Below the pieces are notes generated by a model. It was not told where the DNA came from and ran no database searches. It saw nothing but the letters and a program-made list of their open reading frames with translations. Source: Solea solea (Eukaryota; Chordata; Actinopteri; Pleuronectiformes; Soleidae). From it: 64,000 nucleotides of DNA. Both the position numbers and the translations under genes were made by a program. Location: assembly GCF_958295425.1 (NCBI RefSeq), contig NC_081142.1:9901754-9965753 (forward strand). Direction: 5' to 3'. Below are positions 1 to 13,453 of this stretch, piece after piece. The number at the start of each line of letters is the position of its first letter. The stretch's first letter is position 1.

Positions 1-3000
1 ACACACTTGCACATCAATACATAATTATATAAATAAAAACTGTATAAACAAAGCAGCGAGACAGGGCAAAAGCTCCACTGGTGGACTATGATCTGGCAGG
101 AAGTGACTGACCCAGTGACACATTCAGGGTCAATAAAGTTCAGCTGGAATAGACTCTGCTTTTTAGGGCAAGCTCTCGTTTTCACTCCTCCCATCTCTCC
201 CTGACTCTCCCTGTGTCTCATAGTCTAGTACAACAAGCACATAGTGAAGGTGAATAAAAAGGAAGCAATGATGTCCCAAGTGTGTGTGTGGATCACAGAT
301 ATGGTGACTCCAAGCATTACTTTTCAGCATCACAAGACTAAATCTCATGAGTCACAGCTACAGGCTGCTCCCATCATGGCCTTAATTAATCACTGCCATG
401 ACAATGGCAGCTATGGGGGCCAGGAGATTTTTCCTGTGCTTTCAGTTTGTGATTTTGAAAGCTGAGTAGATGGTACATATAACAGGTTCATTGATACGGT
501 CATTTTCATCAACATCTATGTCATACTGCATTTTTAGATGCCCACTTAATTAATATTAAAAGATAAATGTCAATAATTTTTTGGAAGAAATAACATACTG
601 ATTAAACGCAGGATAGAGGCAGGGTAATAAAAAGTAGGAGAGCTTCACAAATCATACAGATTACATAAATAATAAAAAAAAAAAATGTTGCATGAAGACA
701 TACTAGGTCTTCGTAGGAGCTACACTTTTAATGTAACTGACAATGTAATTCTGGGTGTTTACAAGCAAAACAGGTAAGAGTAAATGCAAGGCTTGTAAAG
801 TGTTGTAATAGGGATATTCTAAAAATCTGACTACACAAAAGTAGTAAAACTGAAAAACTAACAGAGCTCTGAAGTATTTATCAGTATTTGCCTTTCTGTA
901 ATTAGCCTAAAAGCAAGATGAATGTTTTCCCCATATTTGGAAAGGAATTAACATAATCATAGTGTATCTACCTTTTTAATTCTGATATCATATGATATAA
1001 CATTGTAGAAGCCGAATACAACTCTGTGGTTTTAGGATGCATTTGCTCCAACAACATGTGTTTATAATGACGGGCCTGCGAAATGCATTGTGGGGTTGAG
1101 GAGGTAAACAAACAACTGTGTTCAAGTAAAAAATAATGTCGATTTTGAACATTTCAGAATCCCCAGTTCCCTCCACCCTCTTTGCAAACTGTGTGAATGG
1201 CTGCAAATGTGTTGTTCAAGTTCCTTTTCTCTCCCTTTGGATAGTGGAGCTGGGCCCACAGAAGTATCCCTCACCACTGCAACTCTCTCTGGGTGACCTA
1301 ATGGAGATGAGAGGGGCTGGCTCTTTGCCAAAGCAGGCTGCATTGTCCTCAGGGCACAATGAGAGGCAGACTCAAGGGAAGTACAGAATCAATGTGTGCA
1401 AGTGTGTATGTGTTTGTCTCTTTGCATGTATTGCCTGTGGCTTCCAGCCCATGCATGTGTGGAGTGTATTCCTTTAGGTACTCATAAATGCACTCAGGAC
1501 TTGTGTCTCATAGTGAGATATTGCTCCTGTTGCTGCCGAGTGGTGGTGTATCAACCTCAGGCCTGGGGCTCTATAGGAAGTGCAGATGCATCCAAATGGC
1601 TGTGAATGGATCACAGCCCTCCTCCCAGTGGAGCCATGTGGCCTATTGAAAGATGCAGCCTTTTGTTTAAAAGGGACCAAAACCACAGTCAGGGAATTAA
1701 CTCATACAGCAGACACCAACTGGGCTCAGTGAGACAAAAACAGATAGAGATCTGTGAAGAGAGAGAGTGAAGGAAAACGGAGCACTAAAAGCTCCACTCC
1801 TCCCCCCTGTATTTAAGTCAGCTCCTTGGCCAGTCAACCACACACAATAAAACCAGTGCCGAGGAGCATCTGCTACCTCAATCTAAGCAAGAGGATAAAG
1901 GAGAGAGAAGCCACATATGGATCAAGTCTTTGACTTGTTGATATTACTCTACTAATATAAGCTCACAGTAAAAAAGAAAAAATCTATTTCACTTTATGAA
2001 AGTAAATACAGTACTATAACAGTATTGGCATTTGGATTGGAACAATGTGACTGAAAGTTGGTCTTATATATAAACAAGCTGTCAGTGGTCTTAACTAATA
2101 CAACATGTGTATGCAATGCTCAAGCATGTCTCGATTAAACTTGGCGTAAAAGACCTTTTTCACAGCAGATCGTTCTCAACATGTAGGTCAAACACAGGTG
2201 TACCAGTAACATTAGGGTTCTACATCACTTATTTATATAAGATAACACATTTTTGTTTGCTTAAATTAATGCTGCCAAGTCACCATTTCCAAAGCTTATC
2301 TAAATTAGTTTATTATTTTTAATAATGCACTGCAGTACAGACACACACTGCAGATTGGAGAGACAGACCACTAGTATTGTTTACATGTGTGTTTACGCCG
2401 AATATCTTTCTCTTGATAAGGCCTTACCAATGTTGGGCTATGAAATGTTGGTCATATTGCACAACCCCAAACATGCAGAGTTTGTCTGTCACAATATGTT
2501 ACCAAAAACTGCGAGACGCAGTAGTAATCAATTATACTATGGACATTTGATTGCACCGCATTGATCCACTACTCCAAAAAAAACAGAATGCTGTTAGTCT
2601 GAAATCCCTCGGAGGGAGGTATGGCCCTGTTTCACTTTAACAGCTGGGGTTGTATGTAAAACAACAAGGAGAAACTCATTAAAACAACTTGAAATTATGG
2701 CACTAACTCTCTGGCGCAACGTGTGTCAGTCTGCTCAGATACTGCTTCAGGTAATTAGACATTAGTCTCAGCTGTGGCTTTATGAACTACTAGTTTTAAG
2801 TAAATTTCACTGCAGGTCAATAATCAAAGAGGCCTGGGTTCACAGTCTTTAACTACTCCCATGTGTCTGCTTCTGATGCAACGGTTTTTTTTTACATTAA
2901 CTCTGCACTTTTCCCTCCGTATCTCCCATCACATCACCGTCTTTCACAGAATCTCCACCAACGCCACCCTCCAGTGTTTCTCTTTGAACCCCCGCTGGTC

Positions 3001-5860
3001 ACTCTCTTCAAATCCCCTCTCCCTCACATTTGGCACTTCTGCTTTAACACAGTCCAGATGCCAAGTCACACTGAGAAGAGAAACTCAGACTTGGAGAAGG
3101 TGTGCTTAAGATTAAAACAAATGCCCCGGTGTTGATTTACATACGTCACCGTACTTTACAGTCACATACTCAGCCAAGACGAGAGGTCATGCCCAAGTGT
3201 GCAAACCAGAAACACCTATGAAACAGATGTGAATGAATCACAACATACAATGAATGTTTTTCATTCCATCATATCTCTCAAAAACAGCACAGAGAAGATT
3301 CCATACAAGTTCAACAAATAATATCCCAGTTTTTAACAAATTGCCTGGCTTGCACAAATTCAAATACCAAGGTTTTCATCCATAAAGTTTAGGTTGGGCT
3401 AACATCATGCACAGCAACCACATTACATGTCACATGCCACAACGGTGTCTAAAAAAATGTTTTCAATCCATATGATGAACTGAAACTTAAGATTCAAAGC
3501 AGCAAAATCCAAATGAAATACACCAGCCCAGAAAGGCCATAGCATGTCTGACTTAATGCAGCCCAGAAATCTCTGCTCAGTCAGACTGGGTGTTTAGGGA
3601 TTTCTCACTGGTTGGTGGTGACAGTGGATTCCAGAGAGTTTTCCAGTTCAGTCGACTCAAACATATTGGATTAATAGAGCAGTTTCGACCAACAAAAGAC
3701 AAATACAATATAGTGAAAACATGAGAAGGATCTGTTCTGCCTTCAAGTATAAGCGATTTATGTGGAGGACAAAAGAACATAAACACCAATCTCTTCCAAT
3801 CTTTAAAAAGGGGGTGGTAAAAAGGATATTTGCAGATTTGACTTGACATTTTAACTGAATTTTCTTCCGGGCAGCATTATTAATCATTCCACCTACTGTA
3901 AATGCTGTCATTTAAAAGAAAGATGCTTAAAAAAATCCAACCAGTTAAGGAAATAATTCCTTCCAGTTCAGCAGGACAAAAACTACATGTGCAAAAACAG
4001 GCAAACACACAGCATGCCATCTGGAGATGTGGGGCAGCTGCAGGCGGAGGTCAGGAAGACAAGAAAAGGAAGTAAGCGGAAGAAGGCAGACAGAGGGGAT
4101 TATTGTACACACTCAATCATGTGGACTACCCCACTCAAAAAAACACTTCCACAGGAAAATCTAAACACTGCCACCAGTTGCACATGCCACACGCTTTGTT
4201 TCTTACAAAATTAAATAGTCAAGAATTTAAGAAAACAATCACATTGGCAGCAATTCAATGCATGGTAAACATGACATGCTGAAAGGTGGTAACTGTTGGT
4301 CTACTGGGATTTTTAATATATAAACAATCCTCTCTAGGATTTACAGAGAGTGGTAAATGGCACATGGTCGATGTCAGAGGTGATAGATAGGCAACGTAAA
4401 TACTCGTTAACTTACAAAGGTAGGCAGAGGATCATCTCAGAGTGGAAAACTGTATGTTACTCAGTTCATTATTGAATACTAACATGACAACACTGATAAG
4501 AACAAAAAAATTAAACATCACTGAAGACATTTTTCAAAAGTTACAAATCGGAAAAATGGGACTCCTGTTCCTTGTGTTTCTTCCATATACATCATACGTC
4601 GCTTTACACTCCCCCCCTCGCACCAAAGCTAAAGATCCTCAATACATTCATACACTTACAGTCAGATGTAATGCAACTTACATATGGAGTCATTCATCAC
4701 TGACCAGAGTCAGACTGCTCTGTAAAAATAGAGTAAGAACAAATAGAGCAGAGCTAGGACAAGCCAACAGTGAGCATGCAGCCAAGGTATCCTGTTCCTT
4801 CTCCATCTCTCCTTCCTTCTACCCTCAGCTTGTCTCTGTCTTTCCATCCCCCCCCCCCCCCCCCCCCCATCTGTGCCTCCTTCATCTGTGCTTTGATTTT
4901 CTTCATTTCTCTCATCACTCCAGAGCCTTTCAGGCCTCCAGTGTTGAGACAGTCCACACACAGAGTTCATCCCCAACACTGATCATAAGAGTGGTGCTGA
5001 TGTAATTGGACTTGAAATACAACACACATTCCAAAACCAACAAAACATAAAATGTTCCAAAACAAAATAAGCTGTTTTGCCTCCACTAGGACTGCCAAGA
5101 GTAGTCACAAGTAATTGGTGGAAATTTGGGGGAAATCATCATAAAAATGCAATTTTATTGCAATGTTATTTTTGGAATACAAATAACTGCATCCAACTAA
5201 AATCAATGCGAGTGAGTGTGTGAATGTGAATATACGAACTAAATTCCACACCTTGTTGTGTCATTGTAATTTTACTTTTTGACACAGTAACAATATTAAA
5301 CATGTGCTACCCTGTGTTTTTCTAGCAGTTCTTAGACACACAAATGTTTCATTATTTAAAACTTTTTAGCACAAGGTGTGGAGTCACACTGTAACACCAA
5401 TGTCACACTTGGCCCACGCAACATCAAAAAAGAGGTGGGCTTTTATCCAGTACCTCCCCTTTATGGGTTTAACCCCCTCTTCATCAAAAACAAAGCAAAG
5501 GAAAGCTTACTTAAATCCATTTTTTTCCATTCATTTATACTTGATCATATGTTTGCATGCACAGCCCAGCTCCACAGGCACAAGGACTATCACACTTCCC
5601 CCCCAGGCTTTTTTGATGCATCTGCTCCTGTTGTGATGCAAGTATTATGAGCTTCAAACGGAGCAATGTAGGCCCCCGTTTTCCTAAGTCCAACACTCAT
5701 CTTCTCCTAACTCTCAAATCTTTTTTTTCTCATCCATATTTGCACCTCCCCAACATGAATGACATATAAAATGTATGTTGTTACAAGTTATTTTGGTAAA
5801 TAATGATGATGTATATAGCCAACATGGTGTATCTGTCTGGCACAACTGAGCTTTGTCAAT
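1..5860. other. AT-rich non-coding sequence
   Basis: No recognisable protein-coding exon was found on either strand. Open frames here are short, lack family resemblance, and several begin without ATG. A 187-codon frame around 4442-5005 runs through a poly-C tract and is low-complexity, so I do not call it a gene. A minus-strand stretch near 3617-3664 could read as a short terminal exon (ending ESTVTTNQ, then stop, after an AG), but nothing independent supports it. If a minus-strand gene starts near 12.46 kb, this block could be its 3' UTR or downstream flank. Confidence 0.5.
4848..4868. repeat. poly-C / poly-G tract (21 nt)
   Basis: An uninterrupted run of 21 cytosines lies inside a CT-rich stretch (about 4795-4930). 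The minus strand carries the matching G-run, which could form a quadruplex. Length is likely to vary between individuals and sequencing runs. Confidence 0.9.
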
Positions 5861-5959
5861 TTATACAGTCTGAACAGTCACCTTCAGAGCTGAGCCATCA
5901 GGCAGTGGAACACCATATACAGCCCCAGGATGCGTCTTCTCCCTGCCCATAATCCAGAG
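5861..5959 (-). other. candidate minus-strand terminal exon, product unknown
   Basis: On the minus strand a pyrimidine-containing acceptor ending TTAG is followed by an open frame from 5959. In phase 0 it reads 32 residues, beginning LWIMGREK and containing the protein-like stretch HPGAVYGVPLPDGSALK, and stops at a TAA (5863-5861). A second frame is open for 24 codons and ends FHCLMAQL before a stop. The two frames imply different phases for the preceding exon, so the reading is unresolved. I recognise no family. It may be a chance open frame in an intron or 3' UTR of whatever starts at 12465. Confidence 0.2.
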
Positions 5960-6474
5960 CTAAGGGACAGGATCAGTGACCACAGAGAGGAGAAAGGGAA
6001 GGTTATAGCACTTATCATTGCCATGAGCTAGTCAATCTATAACACATACACTGCCACTAAGGGGTGGACAAGAGTGAGTGACAGAAAGGGGCCAGCACAA
6101 TATGTCGAACTCAAAATCACTATGTTAAGAGGTTTCCTGAGTTGTTCCCCAGTAGCGATATTGGTGCATGGAACATACAGTACTCAGCTATGGCATGTCG
6201 TTTCCAGATATATTTATAAAATAAATCAGGCAAAAGATGTCAGTCTTCTGTGGACCTTTTCTGTGTTGTCATCATTGAAATTTGTCTGGTGACCAAGTCC
6301 AATTGAAAAACATGACCGCTCAATCTCATGAAGCACAGCAGGACTATTGCTGGTGTTTCTCCCTGGTCAGTCCAGATAATGTGAACACTAGTGTGGGTTA
6401 CGACACAAAAATATGTATGTAACATGAAAATGAAACCTATATTAATCTATAAGGTTGTCTCATGAGGGACTCAC

Positions 6475-6576
6475 ATAGGCGTCGCTTTAATGCTTGATGG
6501 TGGGCAGGCGTGATGGCTGGTGCTGGAGGATGAATGACCATAATGGATGACTTCATAACAAGGGTTGCTAATGGTG
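6475..6576 (-). other. candidate minus-strand internal exon, product unknown
   Basis: The minus strand shows an acceptor (CACTTTAG) before 6576 and an exact GTGAGT donor immediately after 6475, bounding 102 bases. Two frames are open across the segment. One contains ISNPCYEVIHYGHSSS, and the other contains HPPAPAITPAHHQALKRR. The donor is the strongest element. The segment is compatible in phase with the candidate at 8211-8298, but I do not recognise either translation, and intronic sequence can produce this by chance. Confidence 0.2.
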
Positions 6577-8210
6577 CTAAAGTGATGATGATTTGATGAT
6601 TGACTTGTTGGCTGCACTTTGTTCAACAAAAAACAAAAGCAACAGGAAGAAAGGTCTTGTCCGAGAGCTCCATTTGCACGGTGTACTGTTTGAGATTAAA
6701 CACATACATGTGATGGCCGGTGCCTCTGGTAGAATATTTGCATTAGGCGATTTGGTGGGCCAGTGCTTGCGTTGCTGCTCAAAATGTTGAACATTTCTCA
6801 AGTTTAGTAACAAAGCAACTCGAGCAAAGTGAAGCAACAGACCCACCAGGCAGTTTGGCAACACTTGACACTGTCCCATTCAAAGTAAATGTGCGGTGTT
6901 TCAGTTGAGATCATGTGGGAGACTTGAGAGAATATACAATACATCAAGCCAGTAATTCAAAAGAACTTAAAACTTAGCTAAGTGAAAAAAATTCCAGTAT
7001 TCATCTTATTAACCGGATCTGTTCCAAGGTTCTATTTATTTCTTCATTGCGTCATGACCTACCCCTCCACAAACCTTTATAGAAATCAGGTCAGTAGTTT
7101 TTTTTAAATGTCCTGCTAAAAGACAGACATCCAAAAACATAACTTCCAAGGTAATCAGTGTGCTTGTGCTGCCTGAAAGTGGATAAAATTAGACTTTGAT
7201 GACGTCGCTGAAGACTACTTTTCAGTTCGCAATGGAAAATTCTTTGATTGTATATTTTGGTTAAAACTTATTTGGCTTGTAACACTGCCTATAATCAAAA
7301 TCTAAACAGGCAGATTTGGTATAATCATTATTATCATAATCAAGCCTTGGTCCCAGTCATCTTGACTTGATGTGTTTAGACAATACAATGAAAGCTAAGA
7401 CGCAACAAACAAATGCACTGTAAGTAGGCCATTTCTAAACAGCGAGCTGCCTTTTCCTCACTTATATCCTATCATTACAGCTGGATCTATTTATAAAGCA
7501 CATAAAGTCTGCTCACCACACTGAAAGTTACCAAGGAGTTGGTGGAATTATTGACTCTAAAACCCACCACTCTCCCTCTCTTCGTCTCTCTCCATTGTAA
7601 CACAGACTTTCTCCATCTGGCCCAGTCTCTGCAAAATACAGTTCATTGCAAATCCAAACTGCAAAGCTCATTTAGCAGCTTTCAGTAAAATGTAAGGCAA
7701 CCCCTCCTCCATCTTTCACCACAGAAAGGCAGGCCCCGTAGCATTCCTGTCATAGTATTAGACTAAGAACTGACCCACTGTATGTATGCAAAAACCATAC
7801 ACTATGAACCCATACTGGTGTCCCATTTCTCATTTCTAACCTCATTCACATCAACCCCATGATGTGGCCATATTGGAGATGAGGCTCTTTCAATGGCTCA
7901 GAGACACGTGATCTTGGATTATGTTGTCATGCAACTGACGAAAGGCAGAATTACACCTAGCCCAGCCCATTTTTGCATTCTTGAGCAGCAGTGTAAGTAA
8001 CAAACTGATACAGAAATCTTCCTTATGAGCCCACAGGTAAACAGGACAAGGCTCTACATGTCTGAATTGTCTTGCCAAGCCCTTGGCAATGAGCCACTCA
8101 ATATCTCTCATACAGCAGCAAACAAACTCATACTTGTTTACAATATTTCAAATACTACATTTTTAATCGAATTGATTAGTATTAATTAGTAGGCAGATTT
8201 TCTATCTGAC

Positions 8211-8298
8211 CAAGTGGCGCTGTTCTGCAGGGCCATTAGACTGCAGATGCTTGCGTCATTCCACAGGTAACCTACATCATCATGGCCCAGTTCACCAG
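8211..8298 (-). other. candidate minus-strand internal exon, product unknown
   Basis: A strong acceptor (TTTTCTCTTTACAG on the minus strand) precedes 8298. The following sequence is open in the phase left by the first coding exon at 12465-12444, reading GELGHDDVGYLWNDASICS and continuing to about 8211. The downstream donor (GTCAGA) is poor, which is the main reason for doubt. No family resemblance was recognised. Confidence 0.18.
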
Positions 8299-11200
8299 CT
8301 GTAAAGAGAAAATTCAGGCTGCTGAGGGACTAACTGTGCTGTGGTTGCTGCTACCACACAACGTAACTCATCCTGTTCTTCTGTCTTCATCACACACACT
8401 AACACACGACCAGACTATTACTAGACCCATGTGAACAGGGCTAACCCTCAACATATTCAGGTTCAAACTAGTCCAAGAGATTAAATTAAATTATAACAAG
8501 CACATTTGTAAAGGGAAGTTTTGTGTGTTCATAATCCTTTGAAACAAGAACTTTCAATTTTACCTTAATTCCCTCACAAATGTATATATCAAGAAACCAA
8601 ACAGTTCACATGTAAGTGTAAAATTCCCTCTTCCCAAGTTGAAATTGACCATGAAAACACATCATTTAAGATGGACGCTGCAAAGAGCTGTAGAGAGGAC
8701 TACTGTAACCTCCATCGAGTAGCTTATACCATCAACAAAGCAAACACCACACTTCTTTAATCATTAGCTAAAAATAACATGCTCATATAAATCTAACCAC
8801 AAGACATAAGACCATAACCTTTCTGGTGACAGCAATGTAAAAATGAGCCAATACCATTTCATAATATTATCCACCAATCACTTAAGGATTGTTGCCTTTA
8901 AAAAACATATTTGCTAGCTATGGTTGTGGTGTCACTAAAGAGTAACACTATCCTTACAAGTGCCCTATTAGGAAATAGCATAACAGCTCCTCTATTATGG
9001 TTCAGCATAATAATTCAAAATGGCTAAATTGCCTTTACACACAAAAAAAATCCCAAAAATAAATATGAATACAAAAACATAATGCCAAAATACTAATTAA
9101 TATTAATATATTAATGTAAATATGAATTATTTAAGATTAACTTTGTATTATCTGTAAGAAAATGACTTACACAATGTGGCATTTCGTCAGCTTTATTATT
9201 TCTATTTTCAGCCACTATCAAAAAAAAACCTTGTTCGAAGAAACCCTTGAATCGCTCCTCTGAGAAATACTATGATTGAGGAAATATCTCTTCACCTGCA
9301 GGATCACACAAATACAAGACGAAGATGTAATTGGTCTTCCTTCCCCATCCCCCTTTTTGCCAGCCACCGCTGACAACTCTGCAGTGGAGTCTACAGATTA
9401 CAAACCATTAGCAGGAGGCCATATGGCCTCTTTCTTTCAAACATGGCAGAGAGCCTCTCTGTGAACTGCTTGAGTGTTTATAAGCACTTTAGGGAGCTAC
9501 AGCATAAAGAGGGCTGTGTTGCAACACAATTTAAGGGTATTTACTCTTTGCAATCATTTGAAAATGGCCAAGTAAACATATTTGTGCAAACTGGACGCCA
9601 TTAATACAGGTTTAGAGAATAGTATGTTAAAACATCTGCATTCTGACACCTGTCTTCTCCACCCTTTTGAATTTCTAGTAGTTATTAGAATTTAAACAGT
9701 GAGACAGAAAGCTTTTCAATCAATGGGAGACTCTTAACAAGCTTTCTGTGAAGGACTGGGATGTTAATCAGATTTTGGATATGACAGATGGGGACCTTGG
9801 TTGTATTGAATATGGAGATGCCTGATCTACAACACTGTGTAGCTGGTGTGCCCAGTTTTGCAGGTGCTACACACAAACCATGACAGCTCCATGTGCCTCC
9901 TTTGTCTGTCTCTTTCTTATGAAATTAGCTTCACCATCACTGATTACATTACATGCAGTGGTTCAAGCGTTATGATTTATCATACACTGTTCATATCAAA
10001 AATTCAATAGCTGGTAACAGACGAAAACAAACACAATGCAAGATAAAAATATATAGTCTCCTCTTACTGTTTTGTTTTTATTTGCTGAATTATTTGCCCA
10101 CACAGTCCAGTAATTAATAGCATATTTGTAAGGTTTTTCAATTGTGGTTCATAGGAAATTAACTACAATTCAAAACATGTTAACCTAGACATCTAAACTA
10201 GAATGGAATGTATTAATAGTTTTTTTTGATACTCGCAAGGAAACTGTTGGATACATTCTGAGCTCAACTAAAGGGGTAGCTTGCTCATTAAAAAACAAAA
10301 CAATGGAAAGTAACCAAAAAGCTATTCCACTAGCAAGTTAATGTTCCACTGACACATTTTATATTCTGTCACCAGATAACAACAGAAAGCATCTTTGCTG
10401 TACACAACCAAGCCATTTAGAAGGCAATACTCATAATTTCCCACTCAATAGCTTGACAGTGAGATCCTGTTTCTGAATGCCTAGATCACATGTGGCTGAC
10501 AGGGCCACGGAGCAGCCAGTGTGACAGGAGACAGTGTAAATACATTATTGCTGCATGATGAAATAATTTAGGCAGCTGGAGGAGTACGACTGTATTCTGA
10601 CCACAGTAAATCAAAGAAATGGAAAGAGAGAGAGGAACTTCTAAGTGAAGTGTATATGCGTGTGTAATTTTAATGTTCCTGTGTACGACTACATTTTCCA
10701 CCACCCAAACATTAGTCATGTAGGAGGAGCTTGGCCCTGTAGCTTATGAGGAAGACTTTGTTAAGCTTAGGCCAAGGTGCTACTGTATCAAAGAAGCAGC
10801 TAAATAAATGATGACATTGTTGTAAATATTGTAATATATACTACTCGCGCTGAACAATTGCAGCATTGAAACAACACAATTAGCAAACTGCAAATTCTGC
10901 AATGAATTTGTTAAATTTTCGATAGTTCTGTGTTTAACACCACTTAAAAATACAATGCTTAAATAATACACACGGGGGAAACTATTTGTGTCTTTGAGTT
11001 ATCATCCTTGCATAAGAATACAGCATAATAAATACTTTTTACAGTGACACATGCTTCAACTTTTGAATATAACTGTATTACACTGTGAAAACTGATTTGA
11101 TTTTCTTCATCAAATTGTTCAGCCTTCAGTTTATGAGCTATAAATGGAGAAGCTGAAAGCAGTTTAGCAACATAACATATGACACGGATGGATGATAATT

Positions 11201-12239
11201 AATGACAGGAAAAGAAAGTAGAGCCAGTCTTGATATTACTCAGCCAGACAGTGCAAGTTATTTCAAAAGCAGCTGCAAAAATCTGGGTAAATGACAATGA
11301 CTTTGATGTCAAAATGAATGTTACAGGTATTACCTTTACGATGTGAATAAATCTTCCAGTTCTCACATTGTTAGCTACTGCTCTTTCTGTTTTTCCTTTC
11401 TATTGCTTTACAGCAGTTGGCATCCAAAGGTAATGAATGCATTACAGTCTCCTGCCTCCTTAACTTTCTTTTGCACCCTTTCTTAAACATTTGGCTTTTC
11501 ATCCACTAACTTATTGTAGTGTTTTATGTTCAAAGCGATGACTTTGACATCTGTCAAGTATTCCTAGATATCTTTGAACTGCATGAACACTGTTGTGTTT
11601 TGAACTGTGATGAAGATAATAGGAACTTTGATTAAGCTTTACACTATGGAGGGCAGCATTACCCCTCTCAGTGTACAGCCTCCCGTAAATTATTAATAGA
11701 AGAAGAATGTTCTTGAATTGGAATACAACAAGGGTTCAATTAATTTGTATATAATGTTATACAACGCGTTGAGTAAAAAGCACACATAATCACCTGGTAT
11801 GGTTTACCTCAGATGTATGAATGGTTACTGGCTTTGTTTTCTGACCTTCACAAAAAAAATATTGGTTTCCTTAAAATCAGTCATCCGACATGTATCGTGG
11901 TAATTTTCAACAGACCGATATGAGAATTGTTCATCGTAATATCGCCATATTGTCCCACTGAATACACAGGCGAATTCCTGTTTGGATTTCCGTAAAAAGA
12001 CTGATGATGCTCCAGGCCTGTGGCCACTGCCCAACAACAAGTCAGCCCACATTCACAGCTCACTCAATCACACACACACACACTGACTGTCTGACTGCTA
12101 CTGTGTGTTCCTGACCAAACAGTGGACATGTTATTATCGTTACAGTCAGACAAGACTGGACACGGTGACGCTTACCCAGCAGGTCCATTTGTGTCTTAGC
12201 ATGGAGACAAAATGAGTTATTTTGATAGAAAACAGTTAA
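8299..12239. other. non-coding spacer or intron
   Basis: AT-rich sequence with no convincing exon. Two places look less random than the rest. About 9290-9465 on the plus strand has a CACCTGCAG acceptor-like site and a 50-codon open frame ending QTWQRASL. About 11830-12060 on the minus strand has two overlapping open frames after a TTGGGCAG site. Neither has a good donor or a recognised product. If the promoter block at 12.2-13.0 kb drives a minus-strand gene, this would be its first intron. Confidence 0.45.
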
Positions 12240-12443
12240 GCAGGCGCAGGTATTCAGTGACGAGCTCTTTCACAGTAACTTCCTACCTCAGCGCTGACAC
12301 AACACAGTCTGATAGCAGTGAGAATAAAACACGTATGTTCCAACAACAATGAACCACAGTATCTCAAAAATCCATAACGCTGCTGCTGTATAAAGTTTTC
12401 CATTTAAAGAACAAAGAGAGAAGCTTTGTCGCATATAACATAC

Positions 12444-12465
12444 CTTTCCCGGCTGTGTTTTTCAT
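12444..12465 (-). CDS. probable first coding exon of an unidentified minus-strand gene
   Basis: Reading leftwards from 12465, ATG is followed by codons for MKNTAGK and then the donor AAAG|GTATGT, leaving one base (phase 1). The start context has A at -3 (GACA before ATG). A two-codon upstream ORF (ATG CAG TGA, 12492-12484) sits 18 bases 5' of the start, which would be expected to reduce translation of the main frame. The surrounding block is CpG-containing, as expected for a promoter and 5' UTR. Seven residues are too few to assign a family, and the next exon is uncertain (8298-8211 is one phase-compatible candidate). In human 19p13.3 the genes upstream of S1PR4 are GNA15 and GNA11, and this start resembles neither, so local gene order may differ in this fish. 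Confidence 0.35.
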
Positions 12466-12483
12466 TGTCTCGGTGTTAATCCT

Positions 12484-12492
12484 TCACTGCAT
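12484..12492 (-). promoter_or_regulatory. two-codon upstream ORF
   Basis: On the minus strand ATG-CAG-TGA lies 18 bases before the putative start at 12465. Minimal uORFs this close to a start commonly lower main-frame initiation. The role depends on the transcript being real. Confidence 0.3.
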
Positions 12493-13400
12493 TCCCGGCG
12501 ATTCAAGCAGAAAAATGAAATAAATGCTAATCGAGTTACAGCTCCTCAGTGTGGGATTTTCCTCTCCGTTGTCTCCTTTTTACGTGGAACCAGGAATGAC
12601 TTGTATCAAGTGAGCTAACAACGCTGGAGTCCCACATACACAAAGATCACAGTTGACGGTTTGAAGCTGAGGCGAAAAAAAAAATTAAAAAGAAAATTAA
12701 AACGAACCGACAGAAAAACGCATCACGCGTTTAACGGGTGTGTTCAATTTGAGAGCAGCGTCTTTTTGCTGTTAAAAGAAGCTGAAAAGTCCACTGTTTT
12801 GTGACAGACTGTCTAGCTTTCAGACCGGCTAACTAGCTAGCCCGTGGTTACTTCCTTTCTCTATGCTTAAATAAGAGCAGCAGCAGCAGCAGTGTGAGCG
12901 GTGGGGAAAAAAAGTTGAGGGAAAAAAAGGCACAAGCCAGATTCAATACAATGAAGGCACCCTGTTGCTTTAAGGGCAATTGTTAGAGGACAGCGCCCTC
13001 TGCAGGATTACAGCTGCGGTACTGCACGGCCGACAGCGGAACACAAAATGTTTAGACTTTATCAGGCAAACCAAGATCAACCAGGATCAACTGATCAACG
13101 TTTTATCAGAAAATGAAGTGATTTAGATCAGATACGCTTAATAGTATTATACACATGTATATGTTCAGTGTATTTGTCATTTAGAAAATTGAATAAATGA
13201 CCCATAATTTGCTTGCCATCTCTTAAAAACATGTTTTATATAAAAAATAAACACCAAATAAACATGAAATGTTCTTAGAGCTACAAACTGATTTTGAATA
13301 ATAACTCTAGCATCAACATTACAAGTTAACATTCCACTAAGACATTTCTTTGTGGCCTCTTTTTTTTCCAAATCAGCGCAATAATTTGCCAACACGTTTT

Positions 13401-13453
13401 TATATATGTCTTATATATATACAGTATATATATATATATATATATACATACAC
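13401..13453. repeat. AT dinucleotide microsatellite
   Basis: Interrupted TA repeat (TATATATGTC..ACAGTATATATATATATATATATATACATACA) of about 50 bases. Likely length-variable. Confidence 0.85.

Larger units (their letters stand above)
12240..13030 (-). promoter_or_regulatory. CpG-containing promoter-like block
   Basis: CpG dinucleotides are clearly commoner here than in the AT-rich DNA on both sides (for example ACGCATCACGCGTTTAACGG near 12719, and CCCGGCGATTC near 12494). The block also has a short CAG run (12877-12892) and ends in CpG-bearing sequence near 13030. A start codon with a consensus splice donor lies inside it on the minus strand. It is probably the promoter and 5' UTR of a minus-strand gene. 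Bidirectional activity is possible. Confidence 0.5.

Noticed and set aside
4442..5005. 187-codon plus-strand frame
   Set aside because: Begins at GTG, runs through poly-C and CT-rich sequence, no motif, no splice context.
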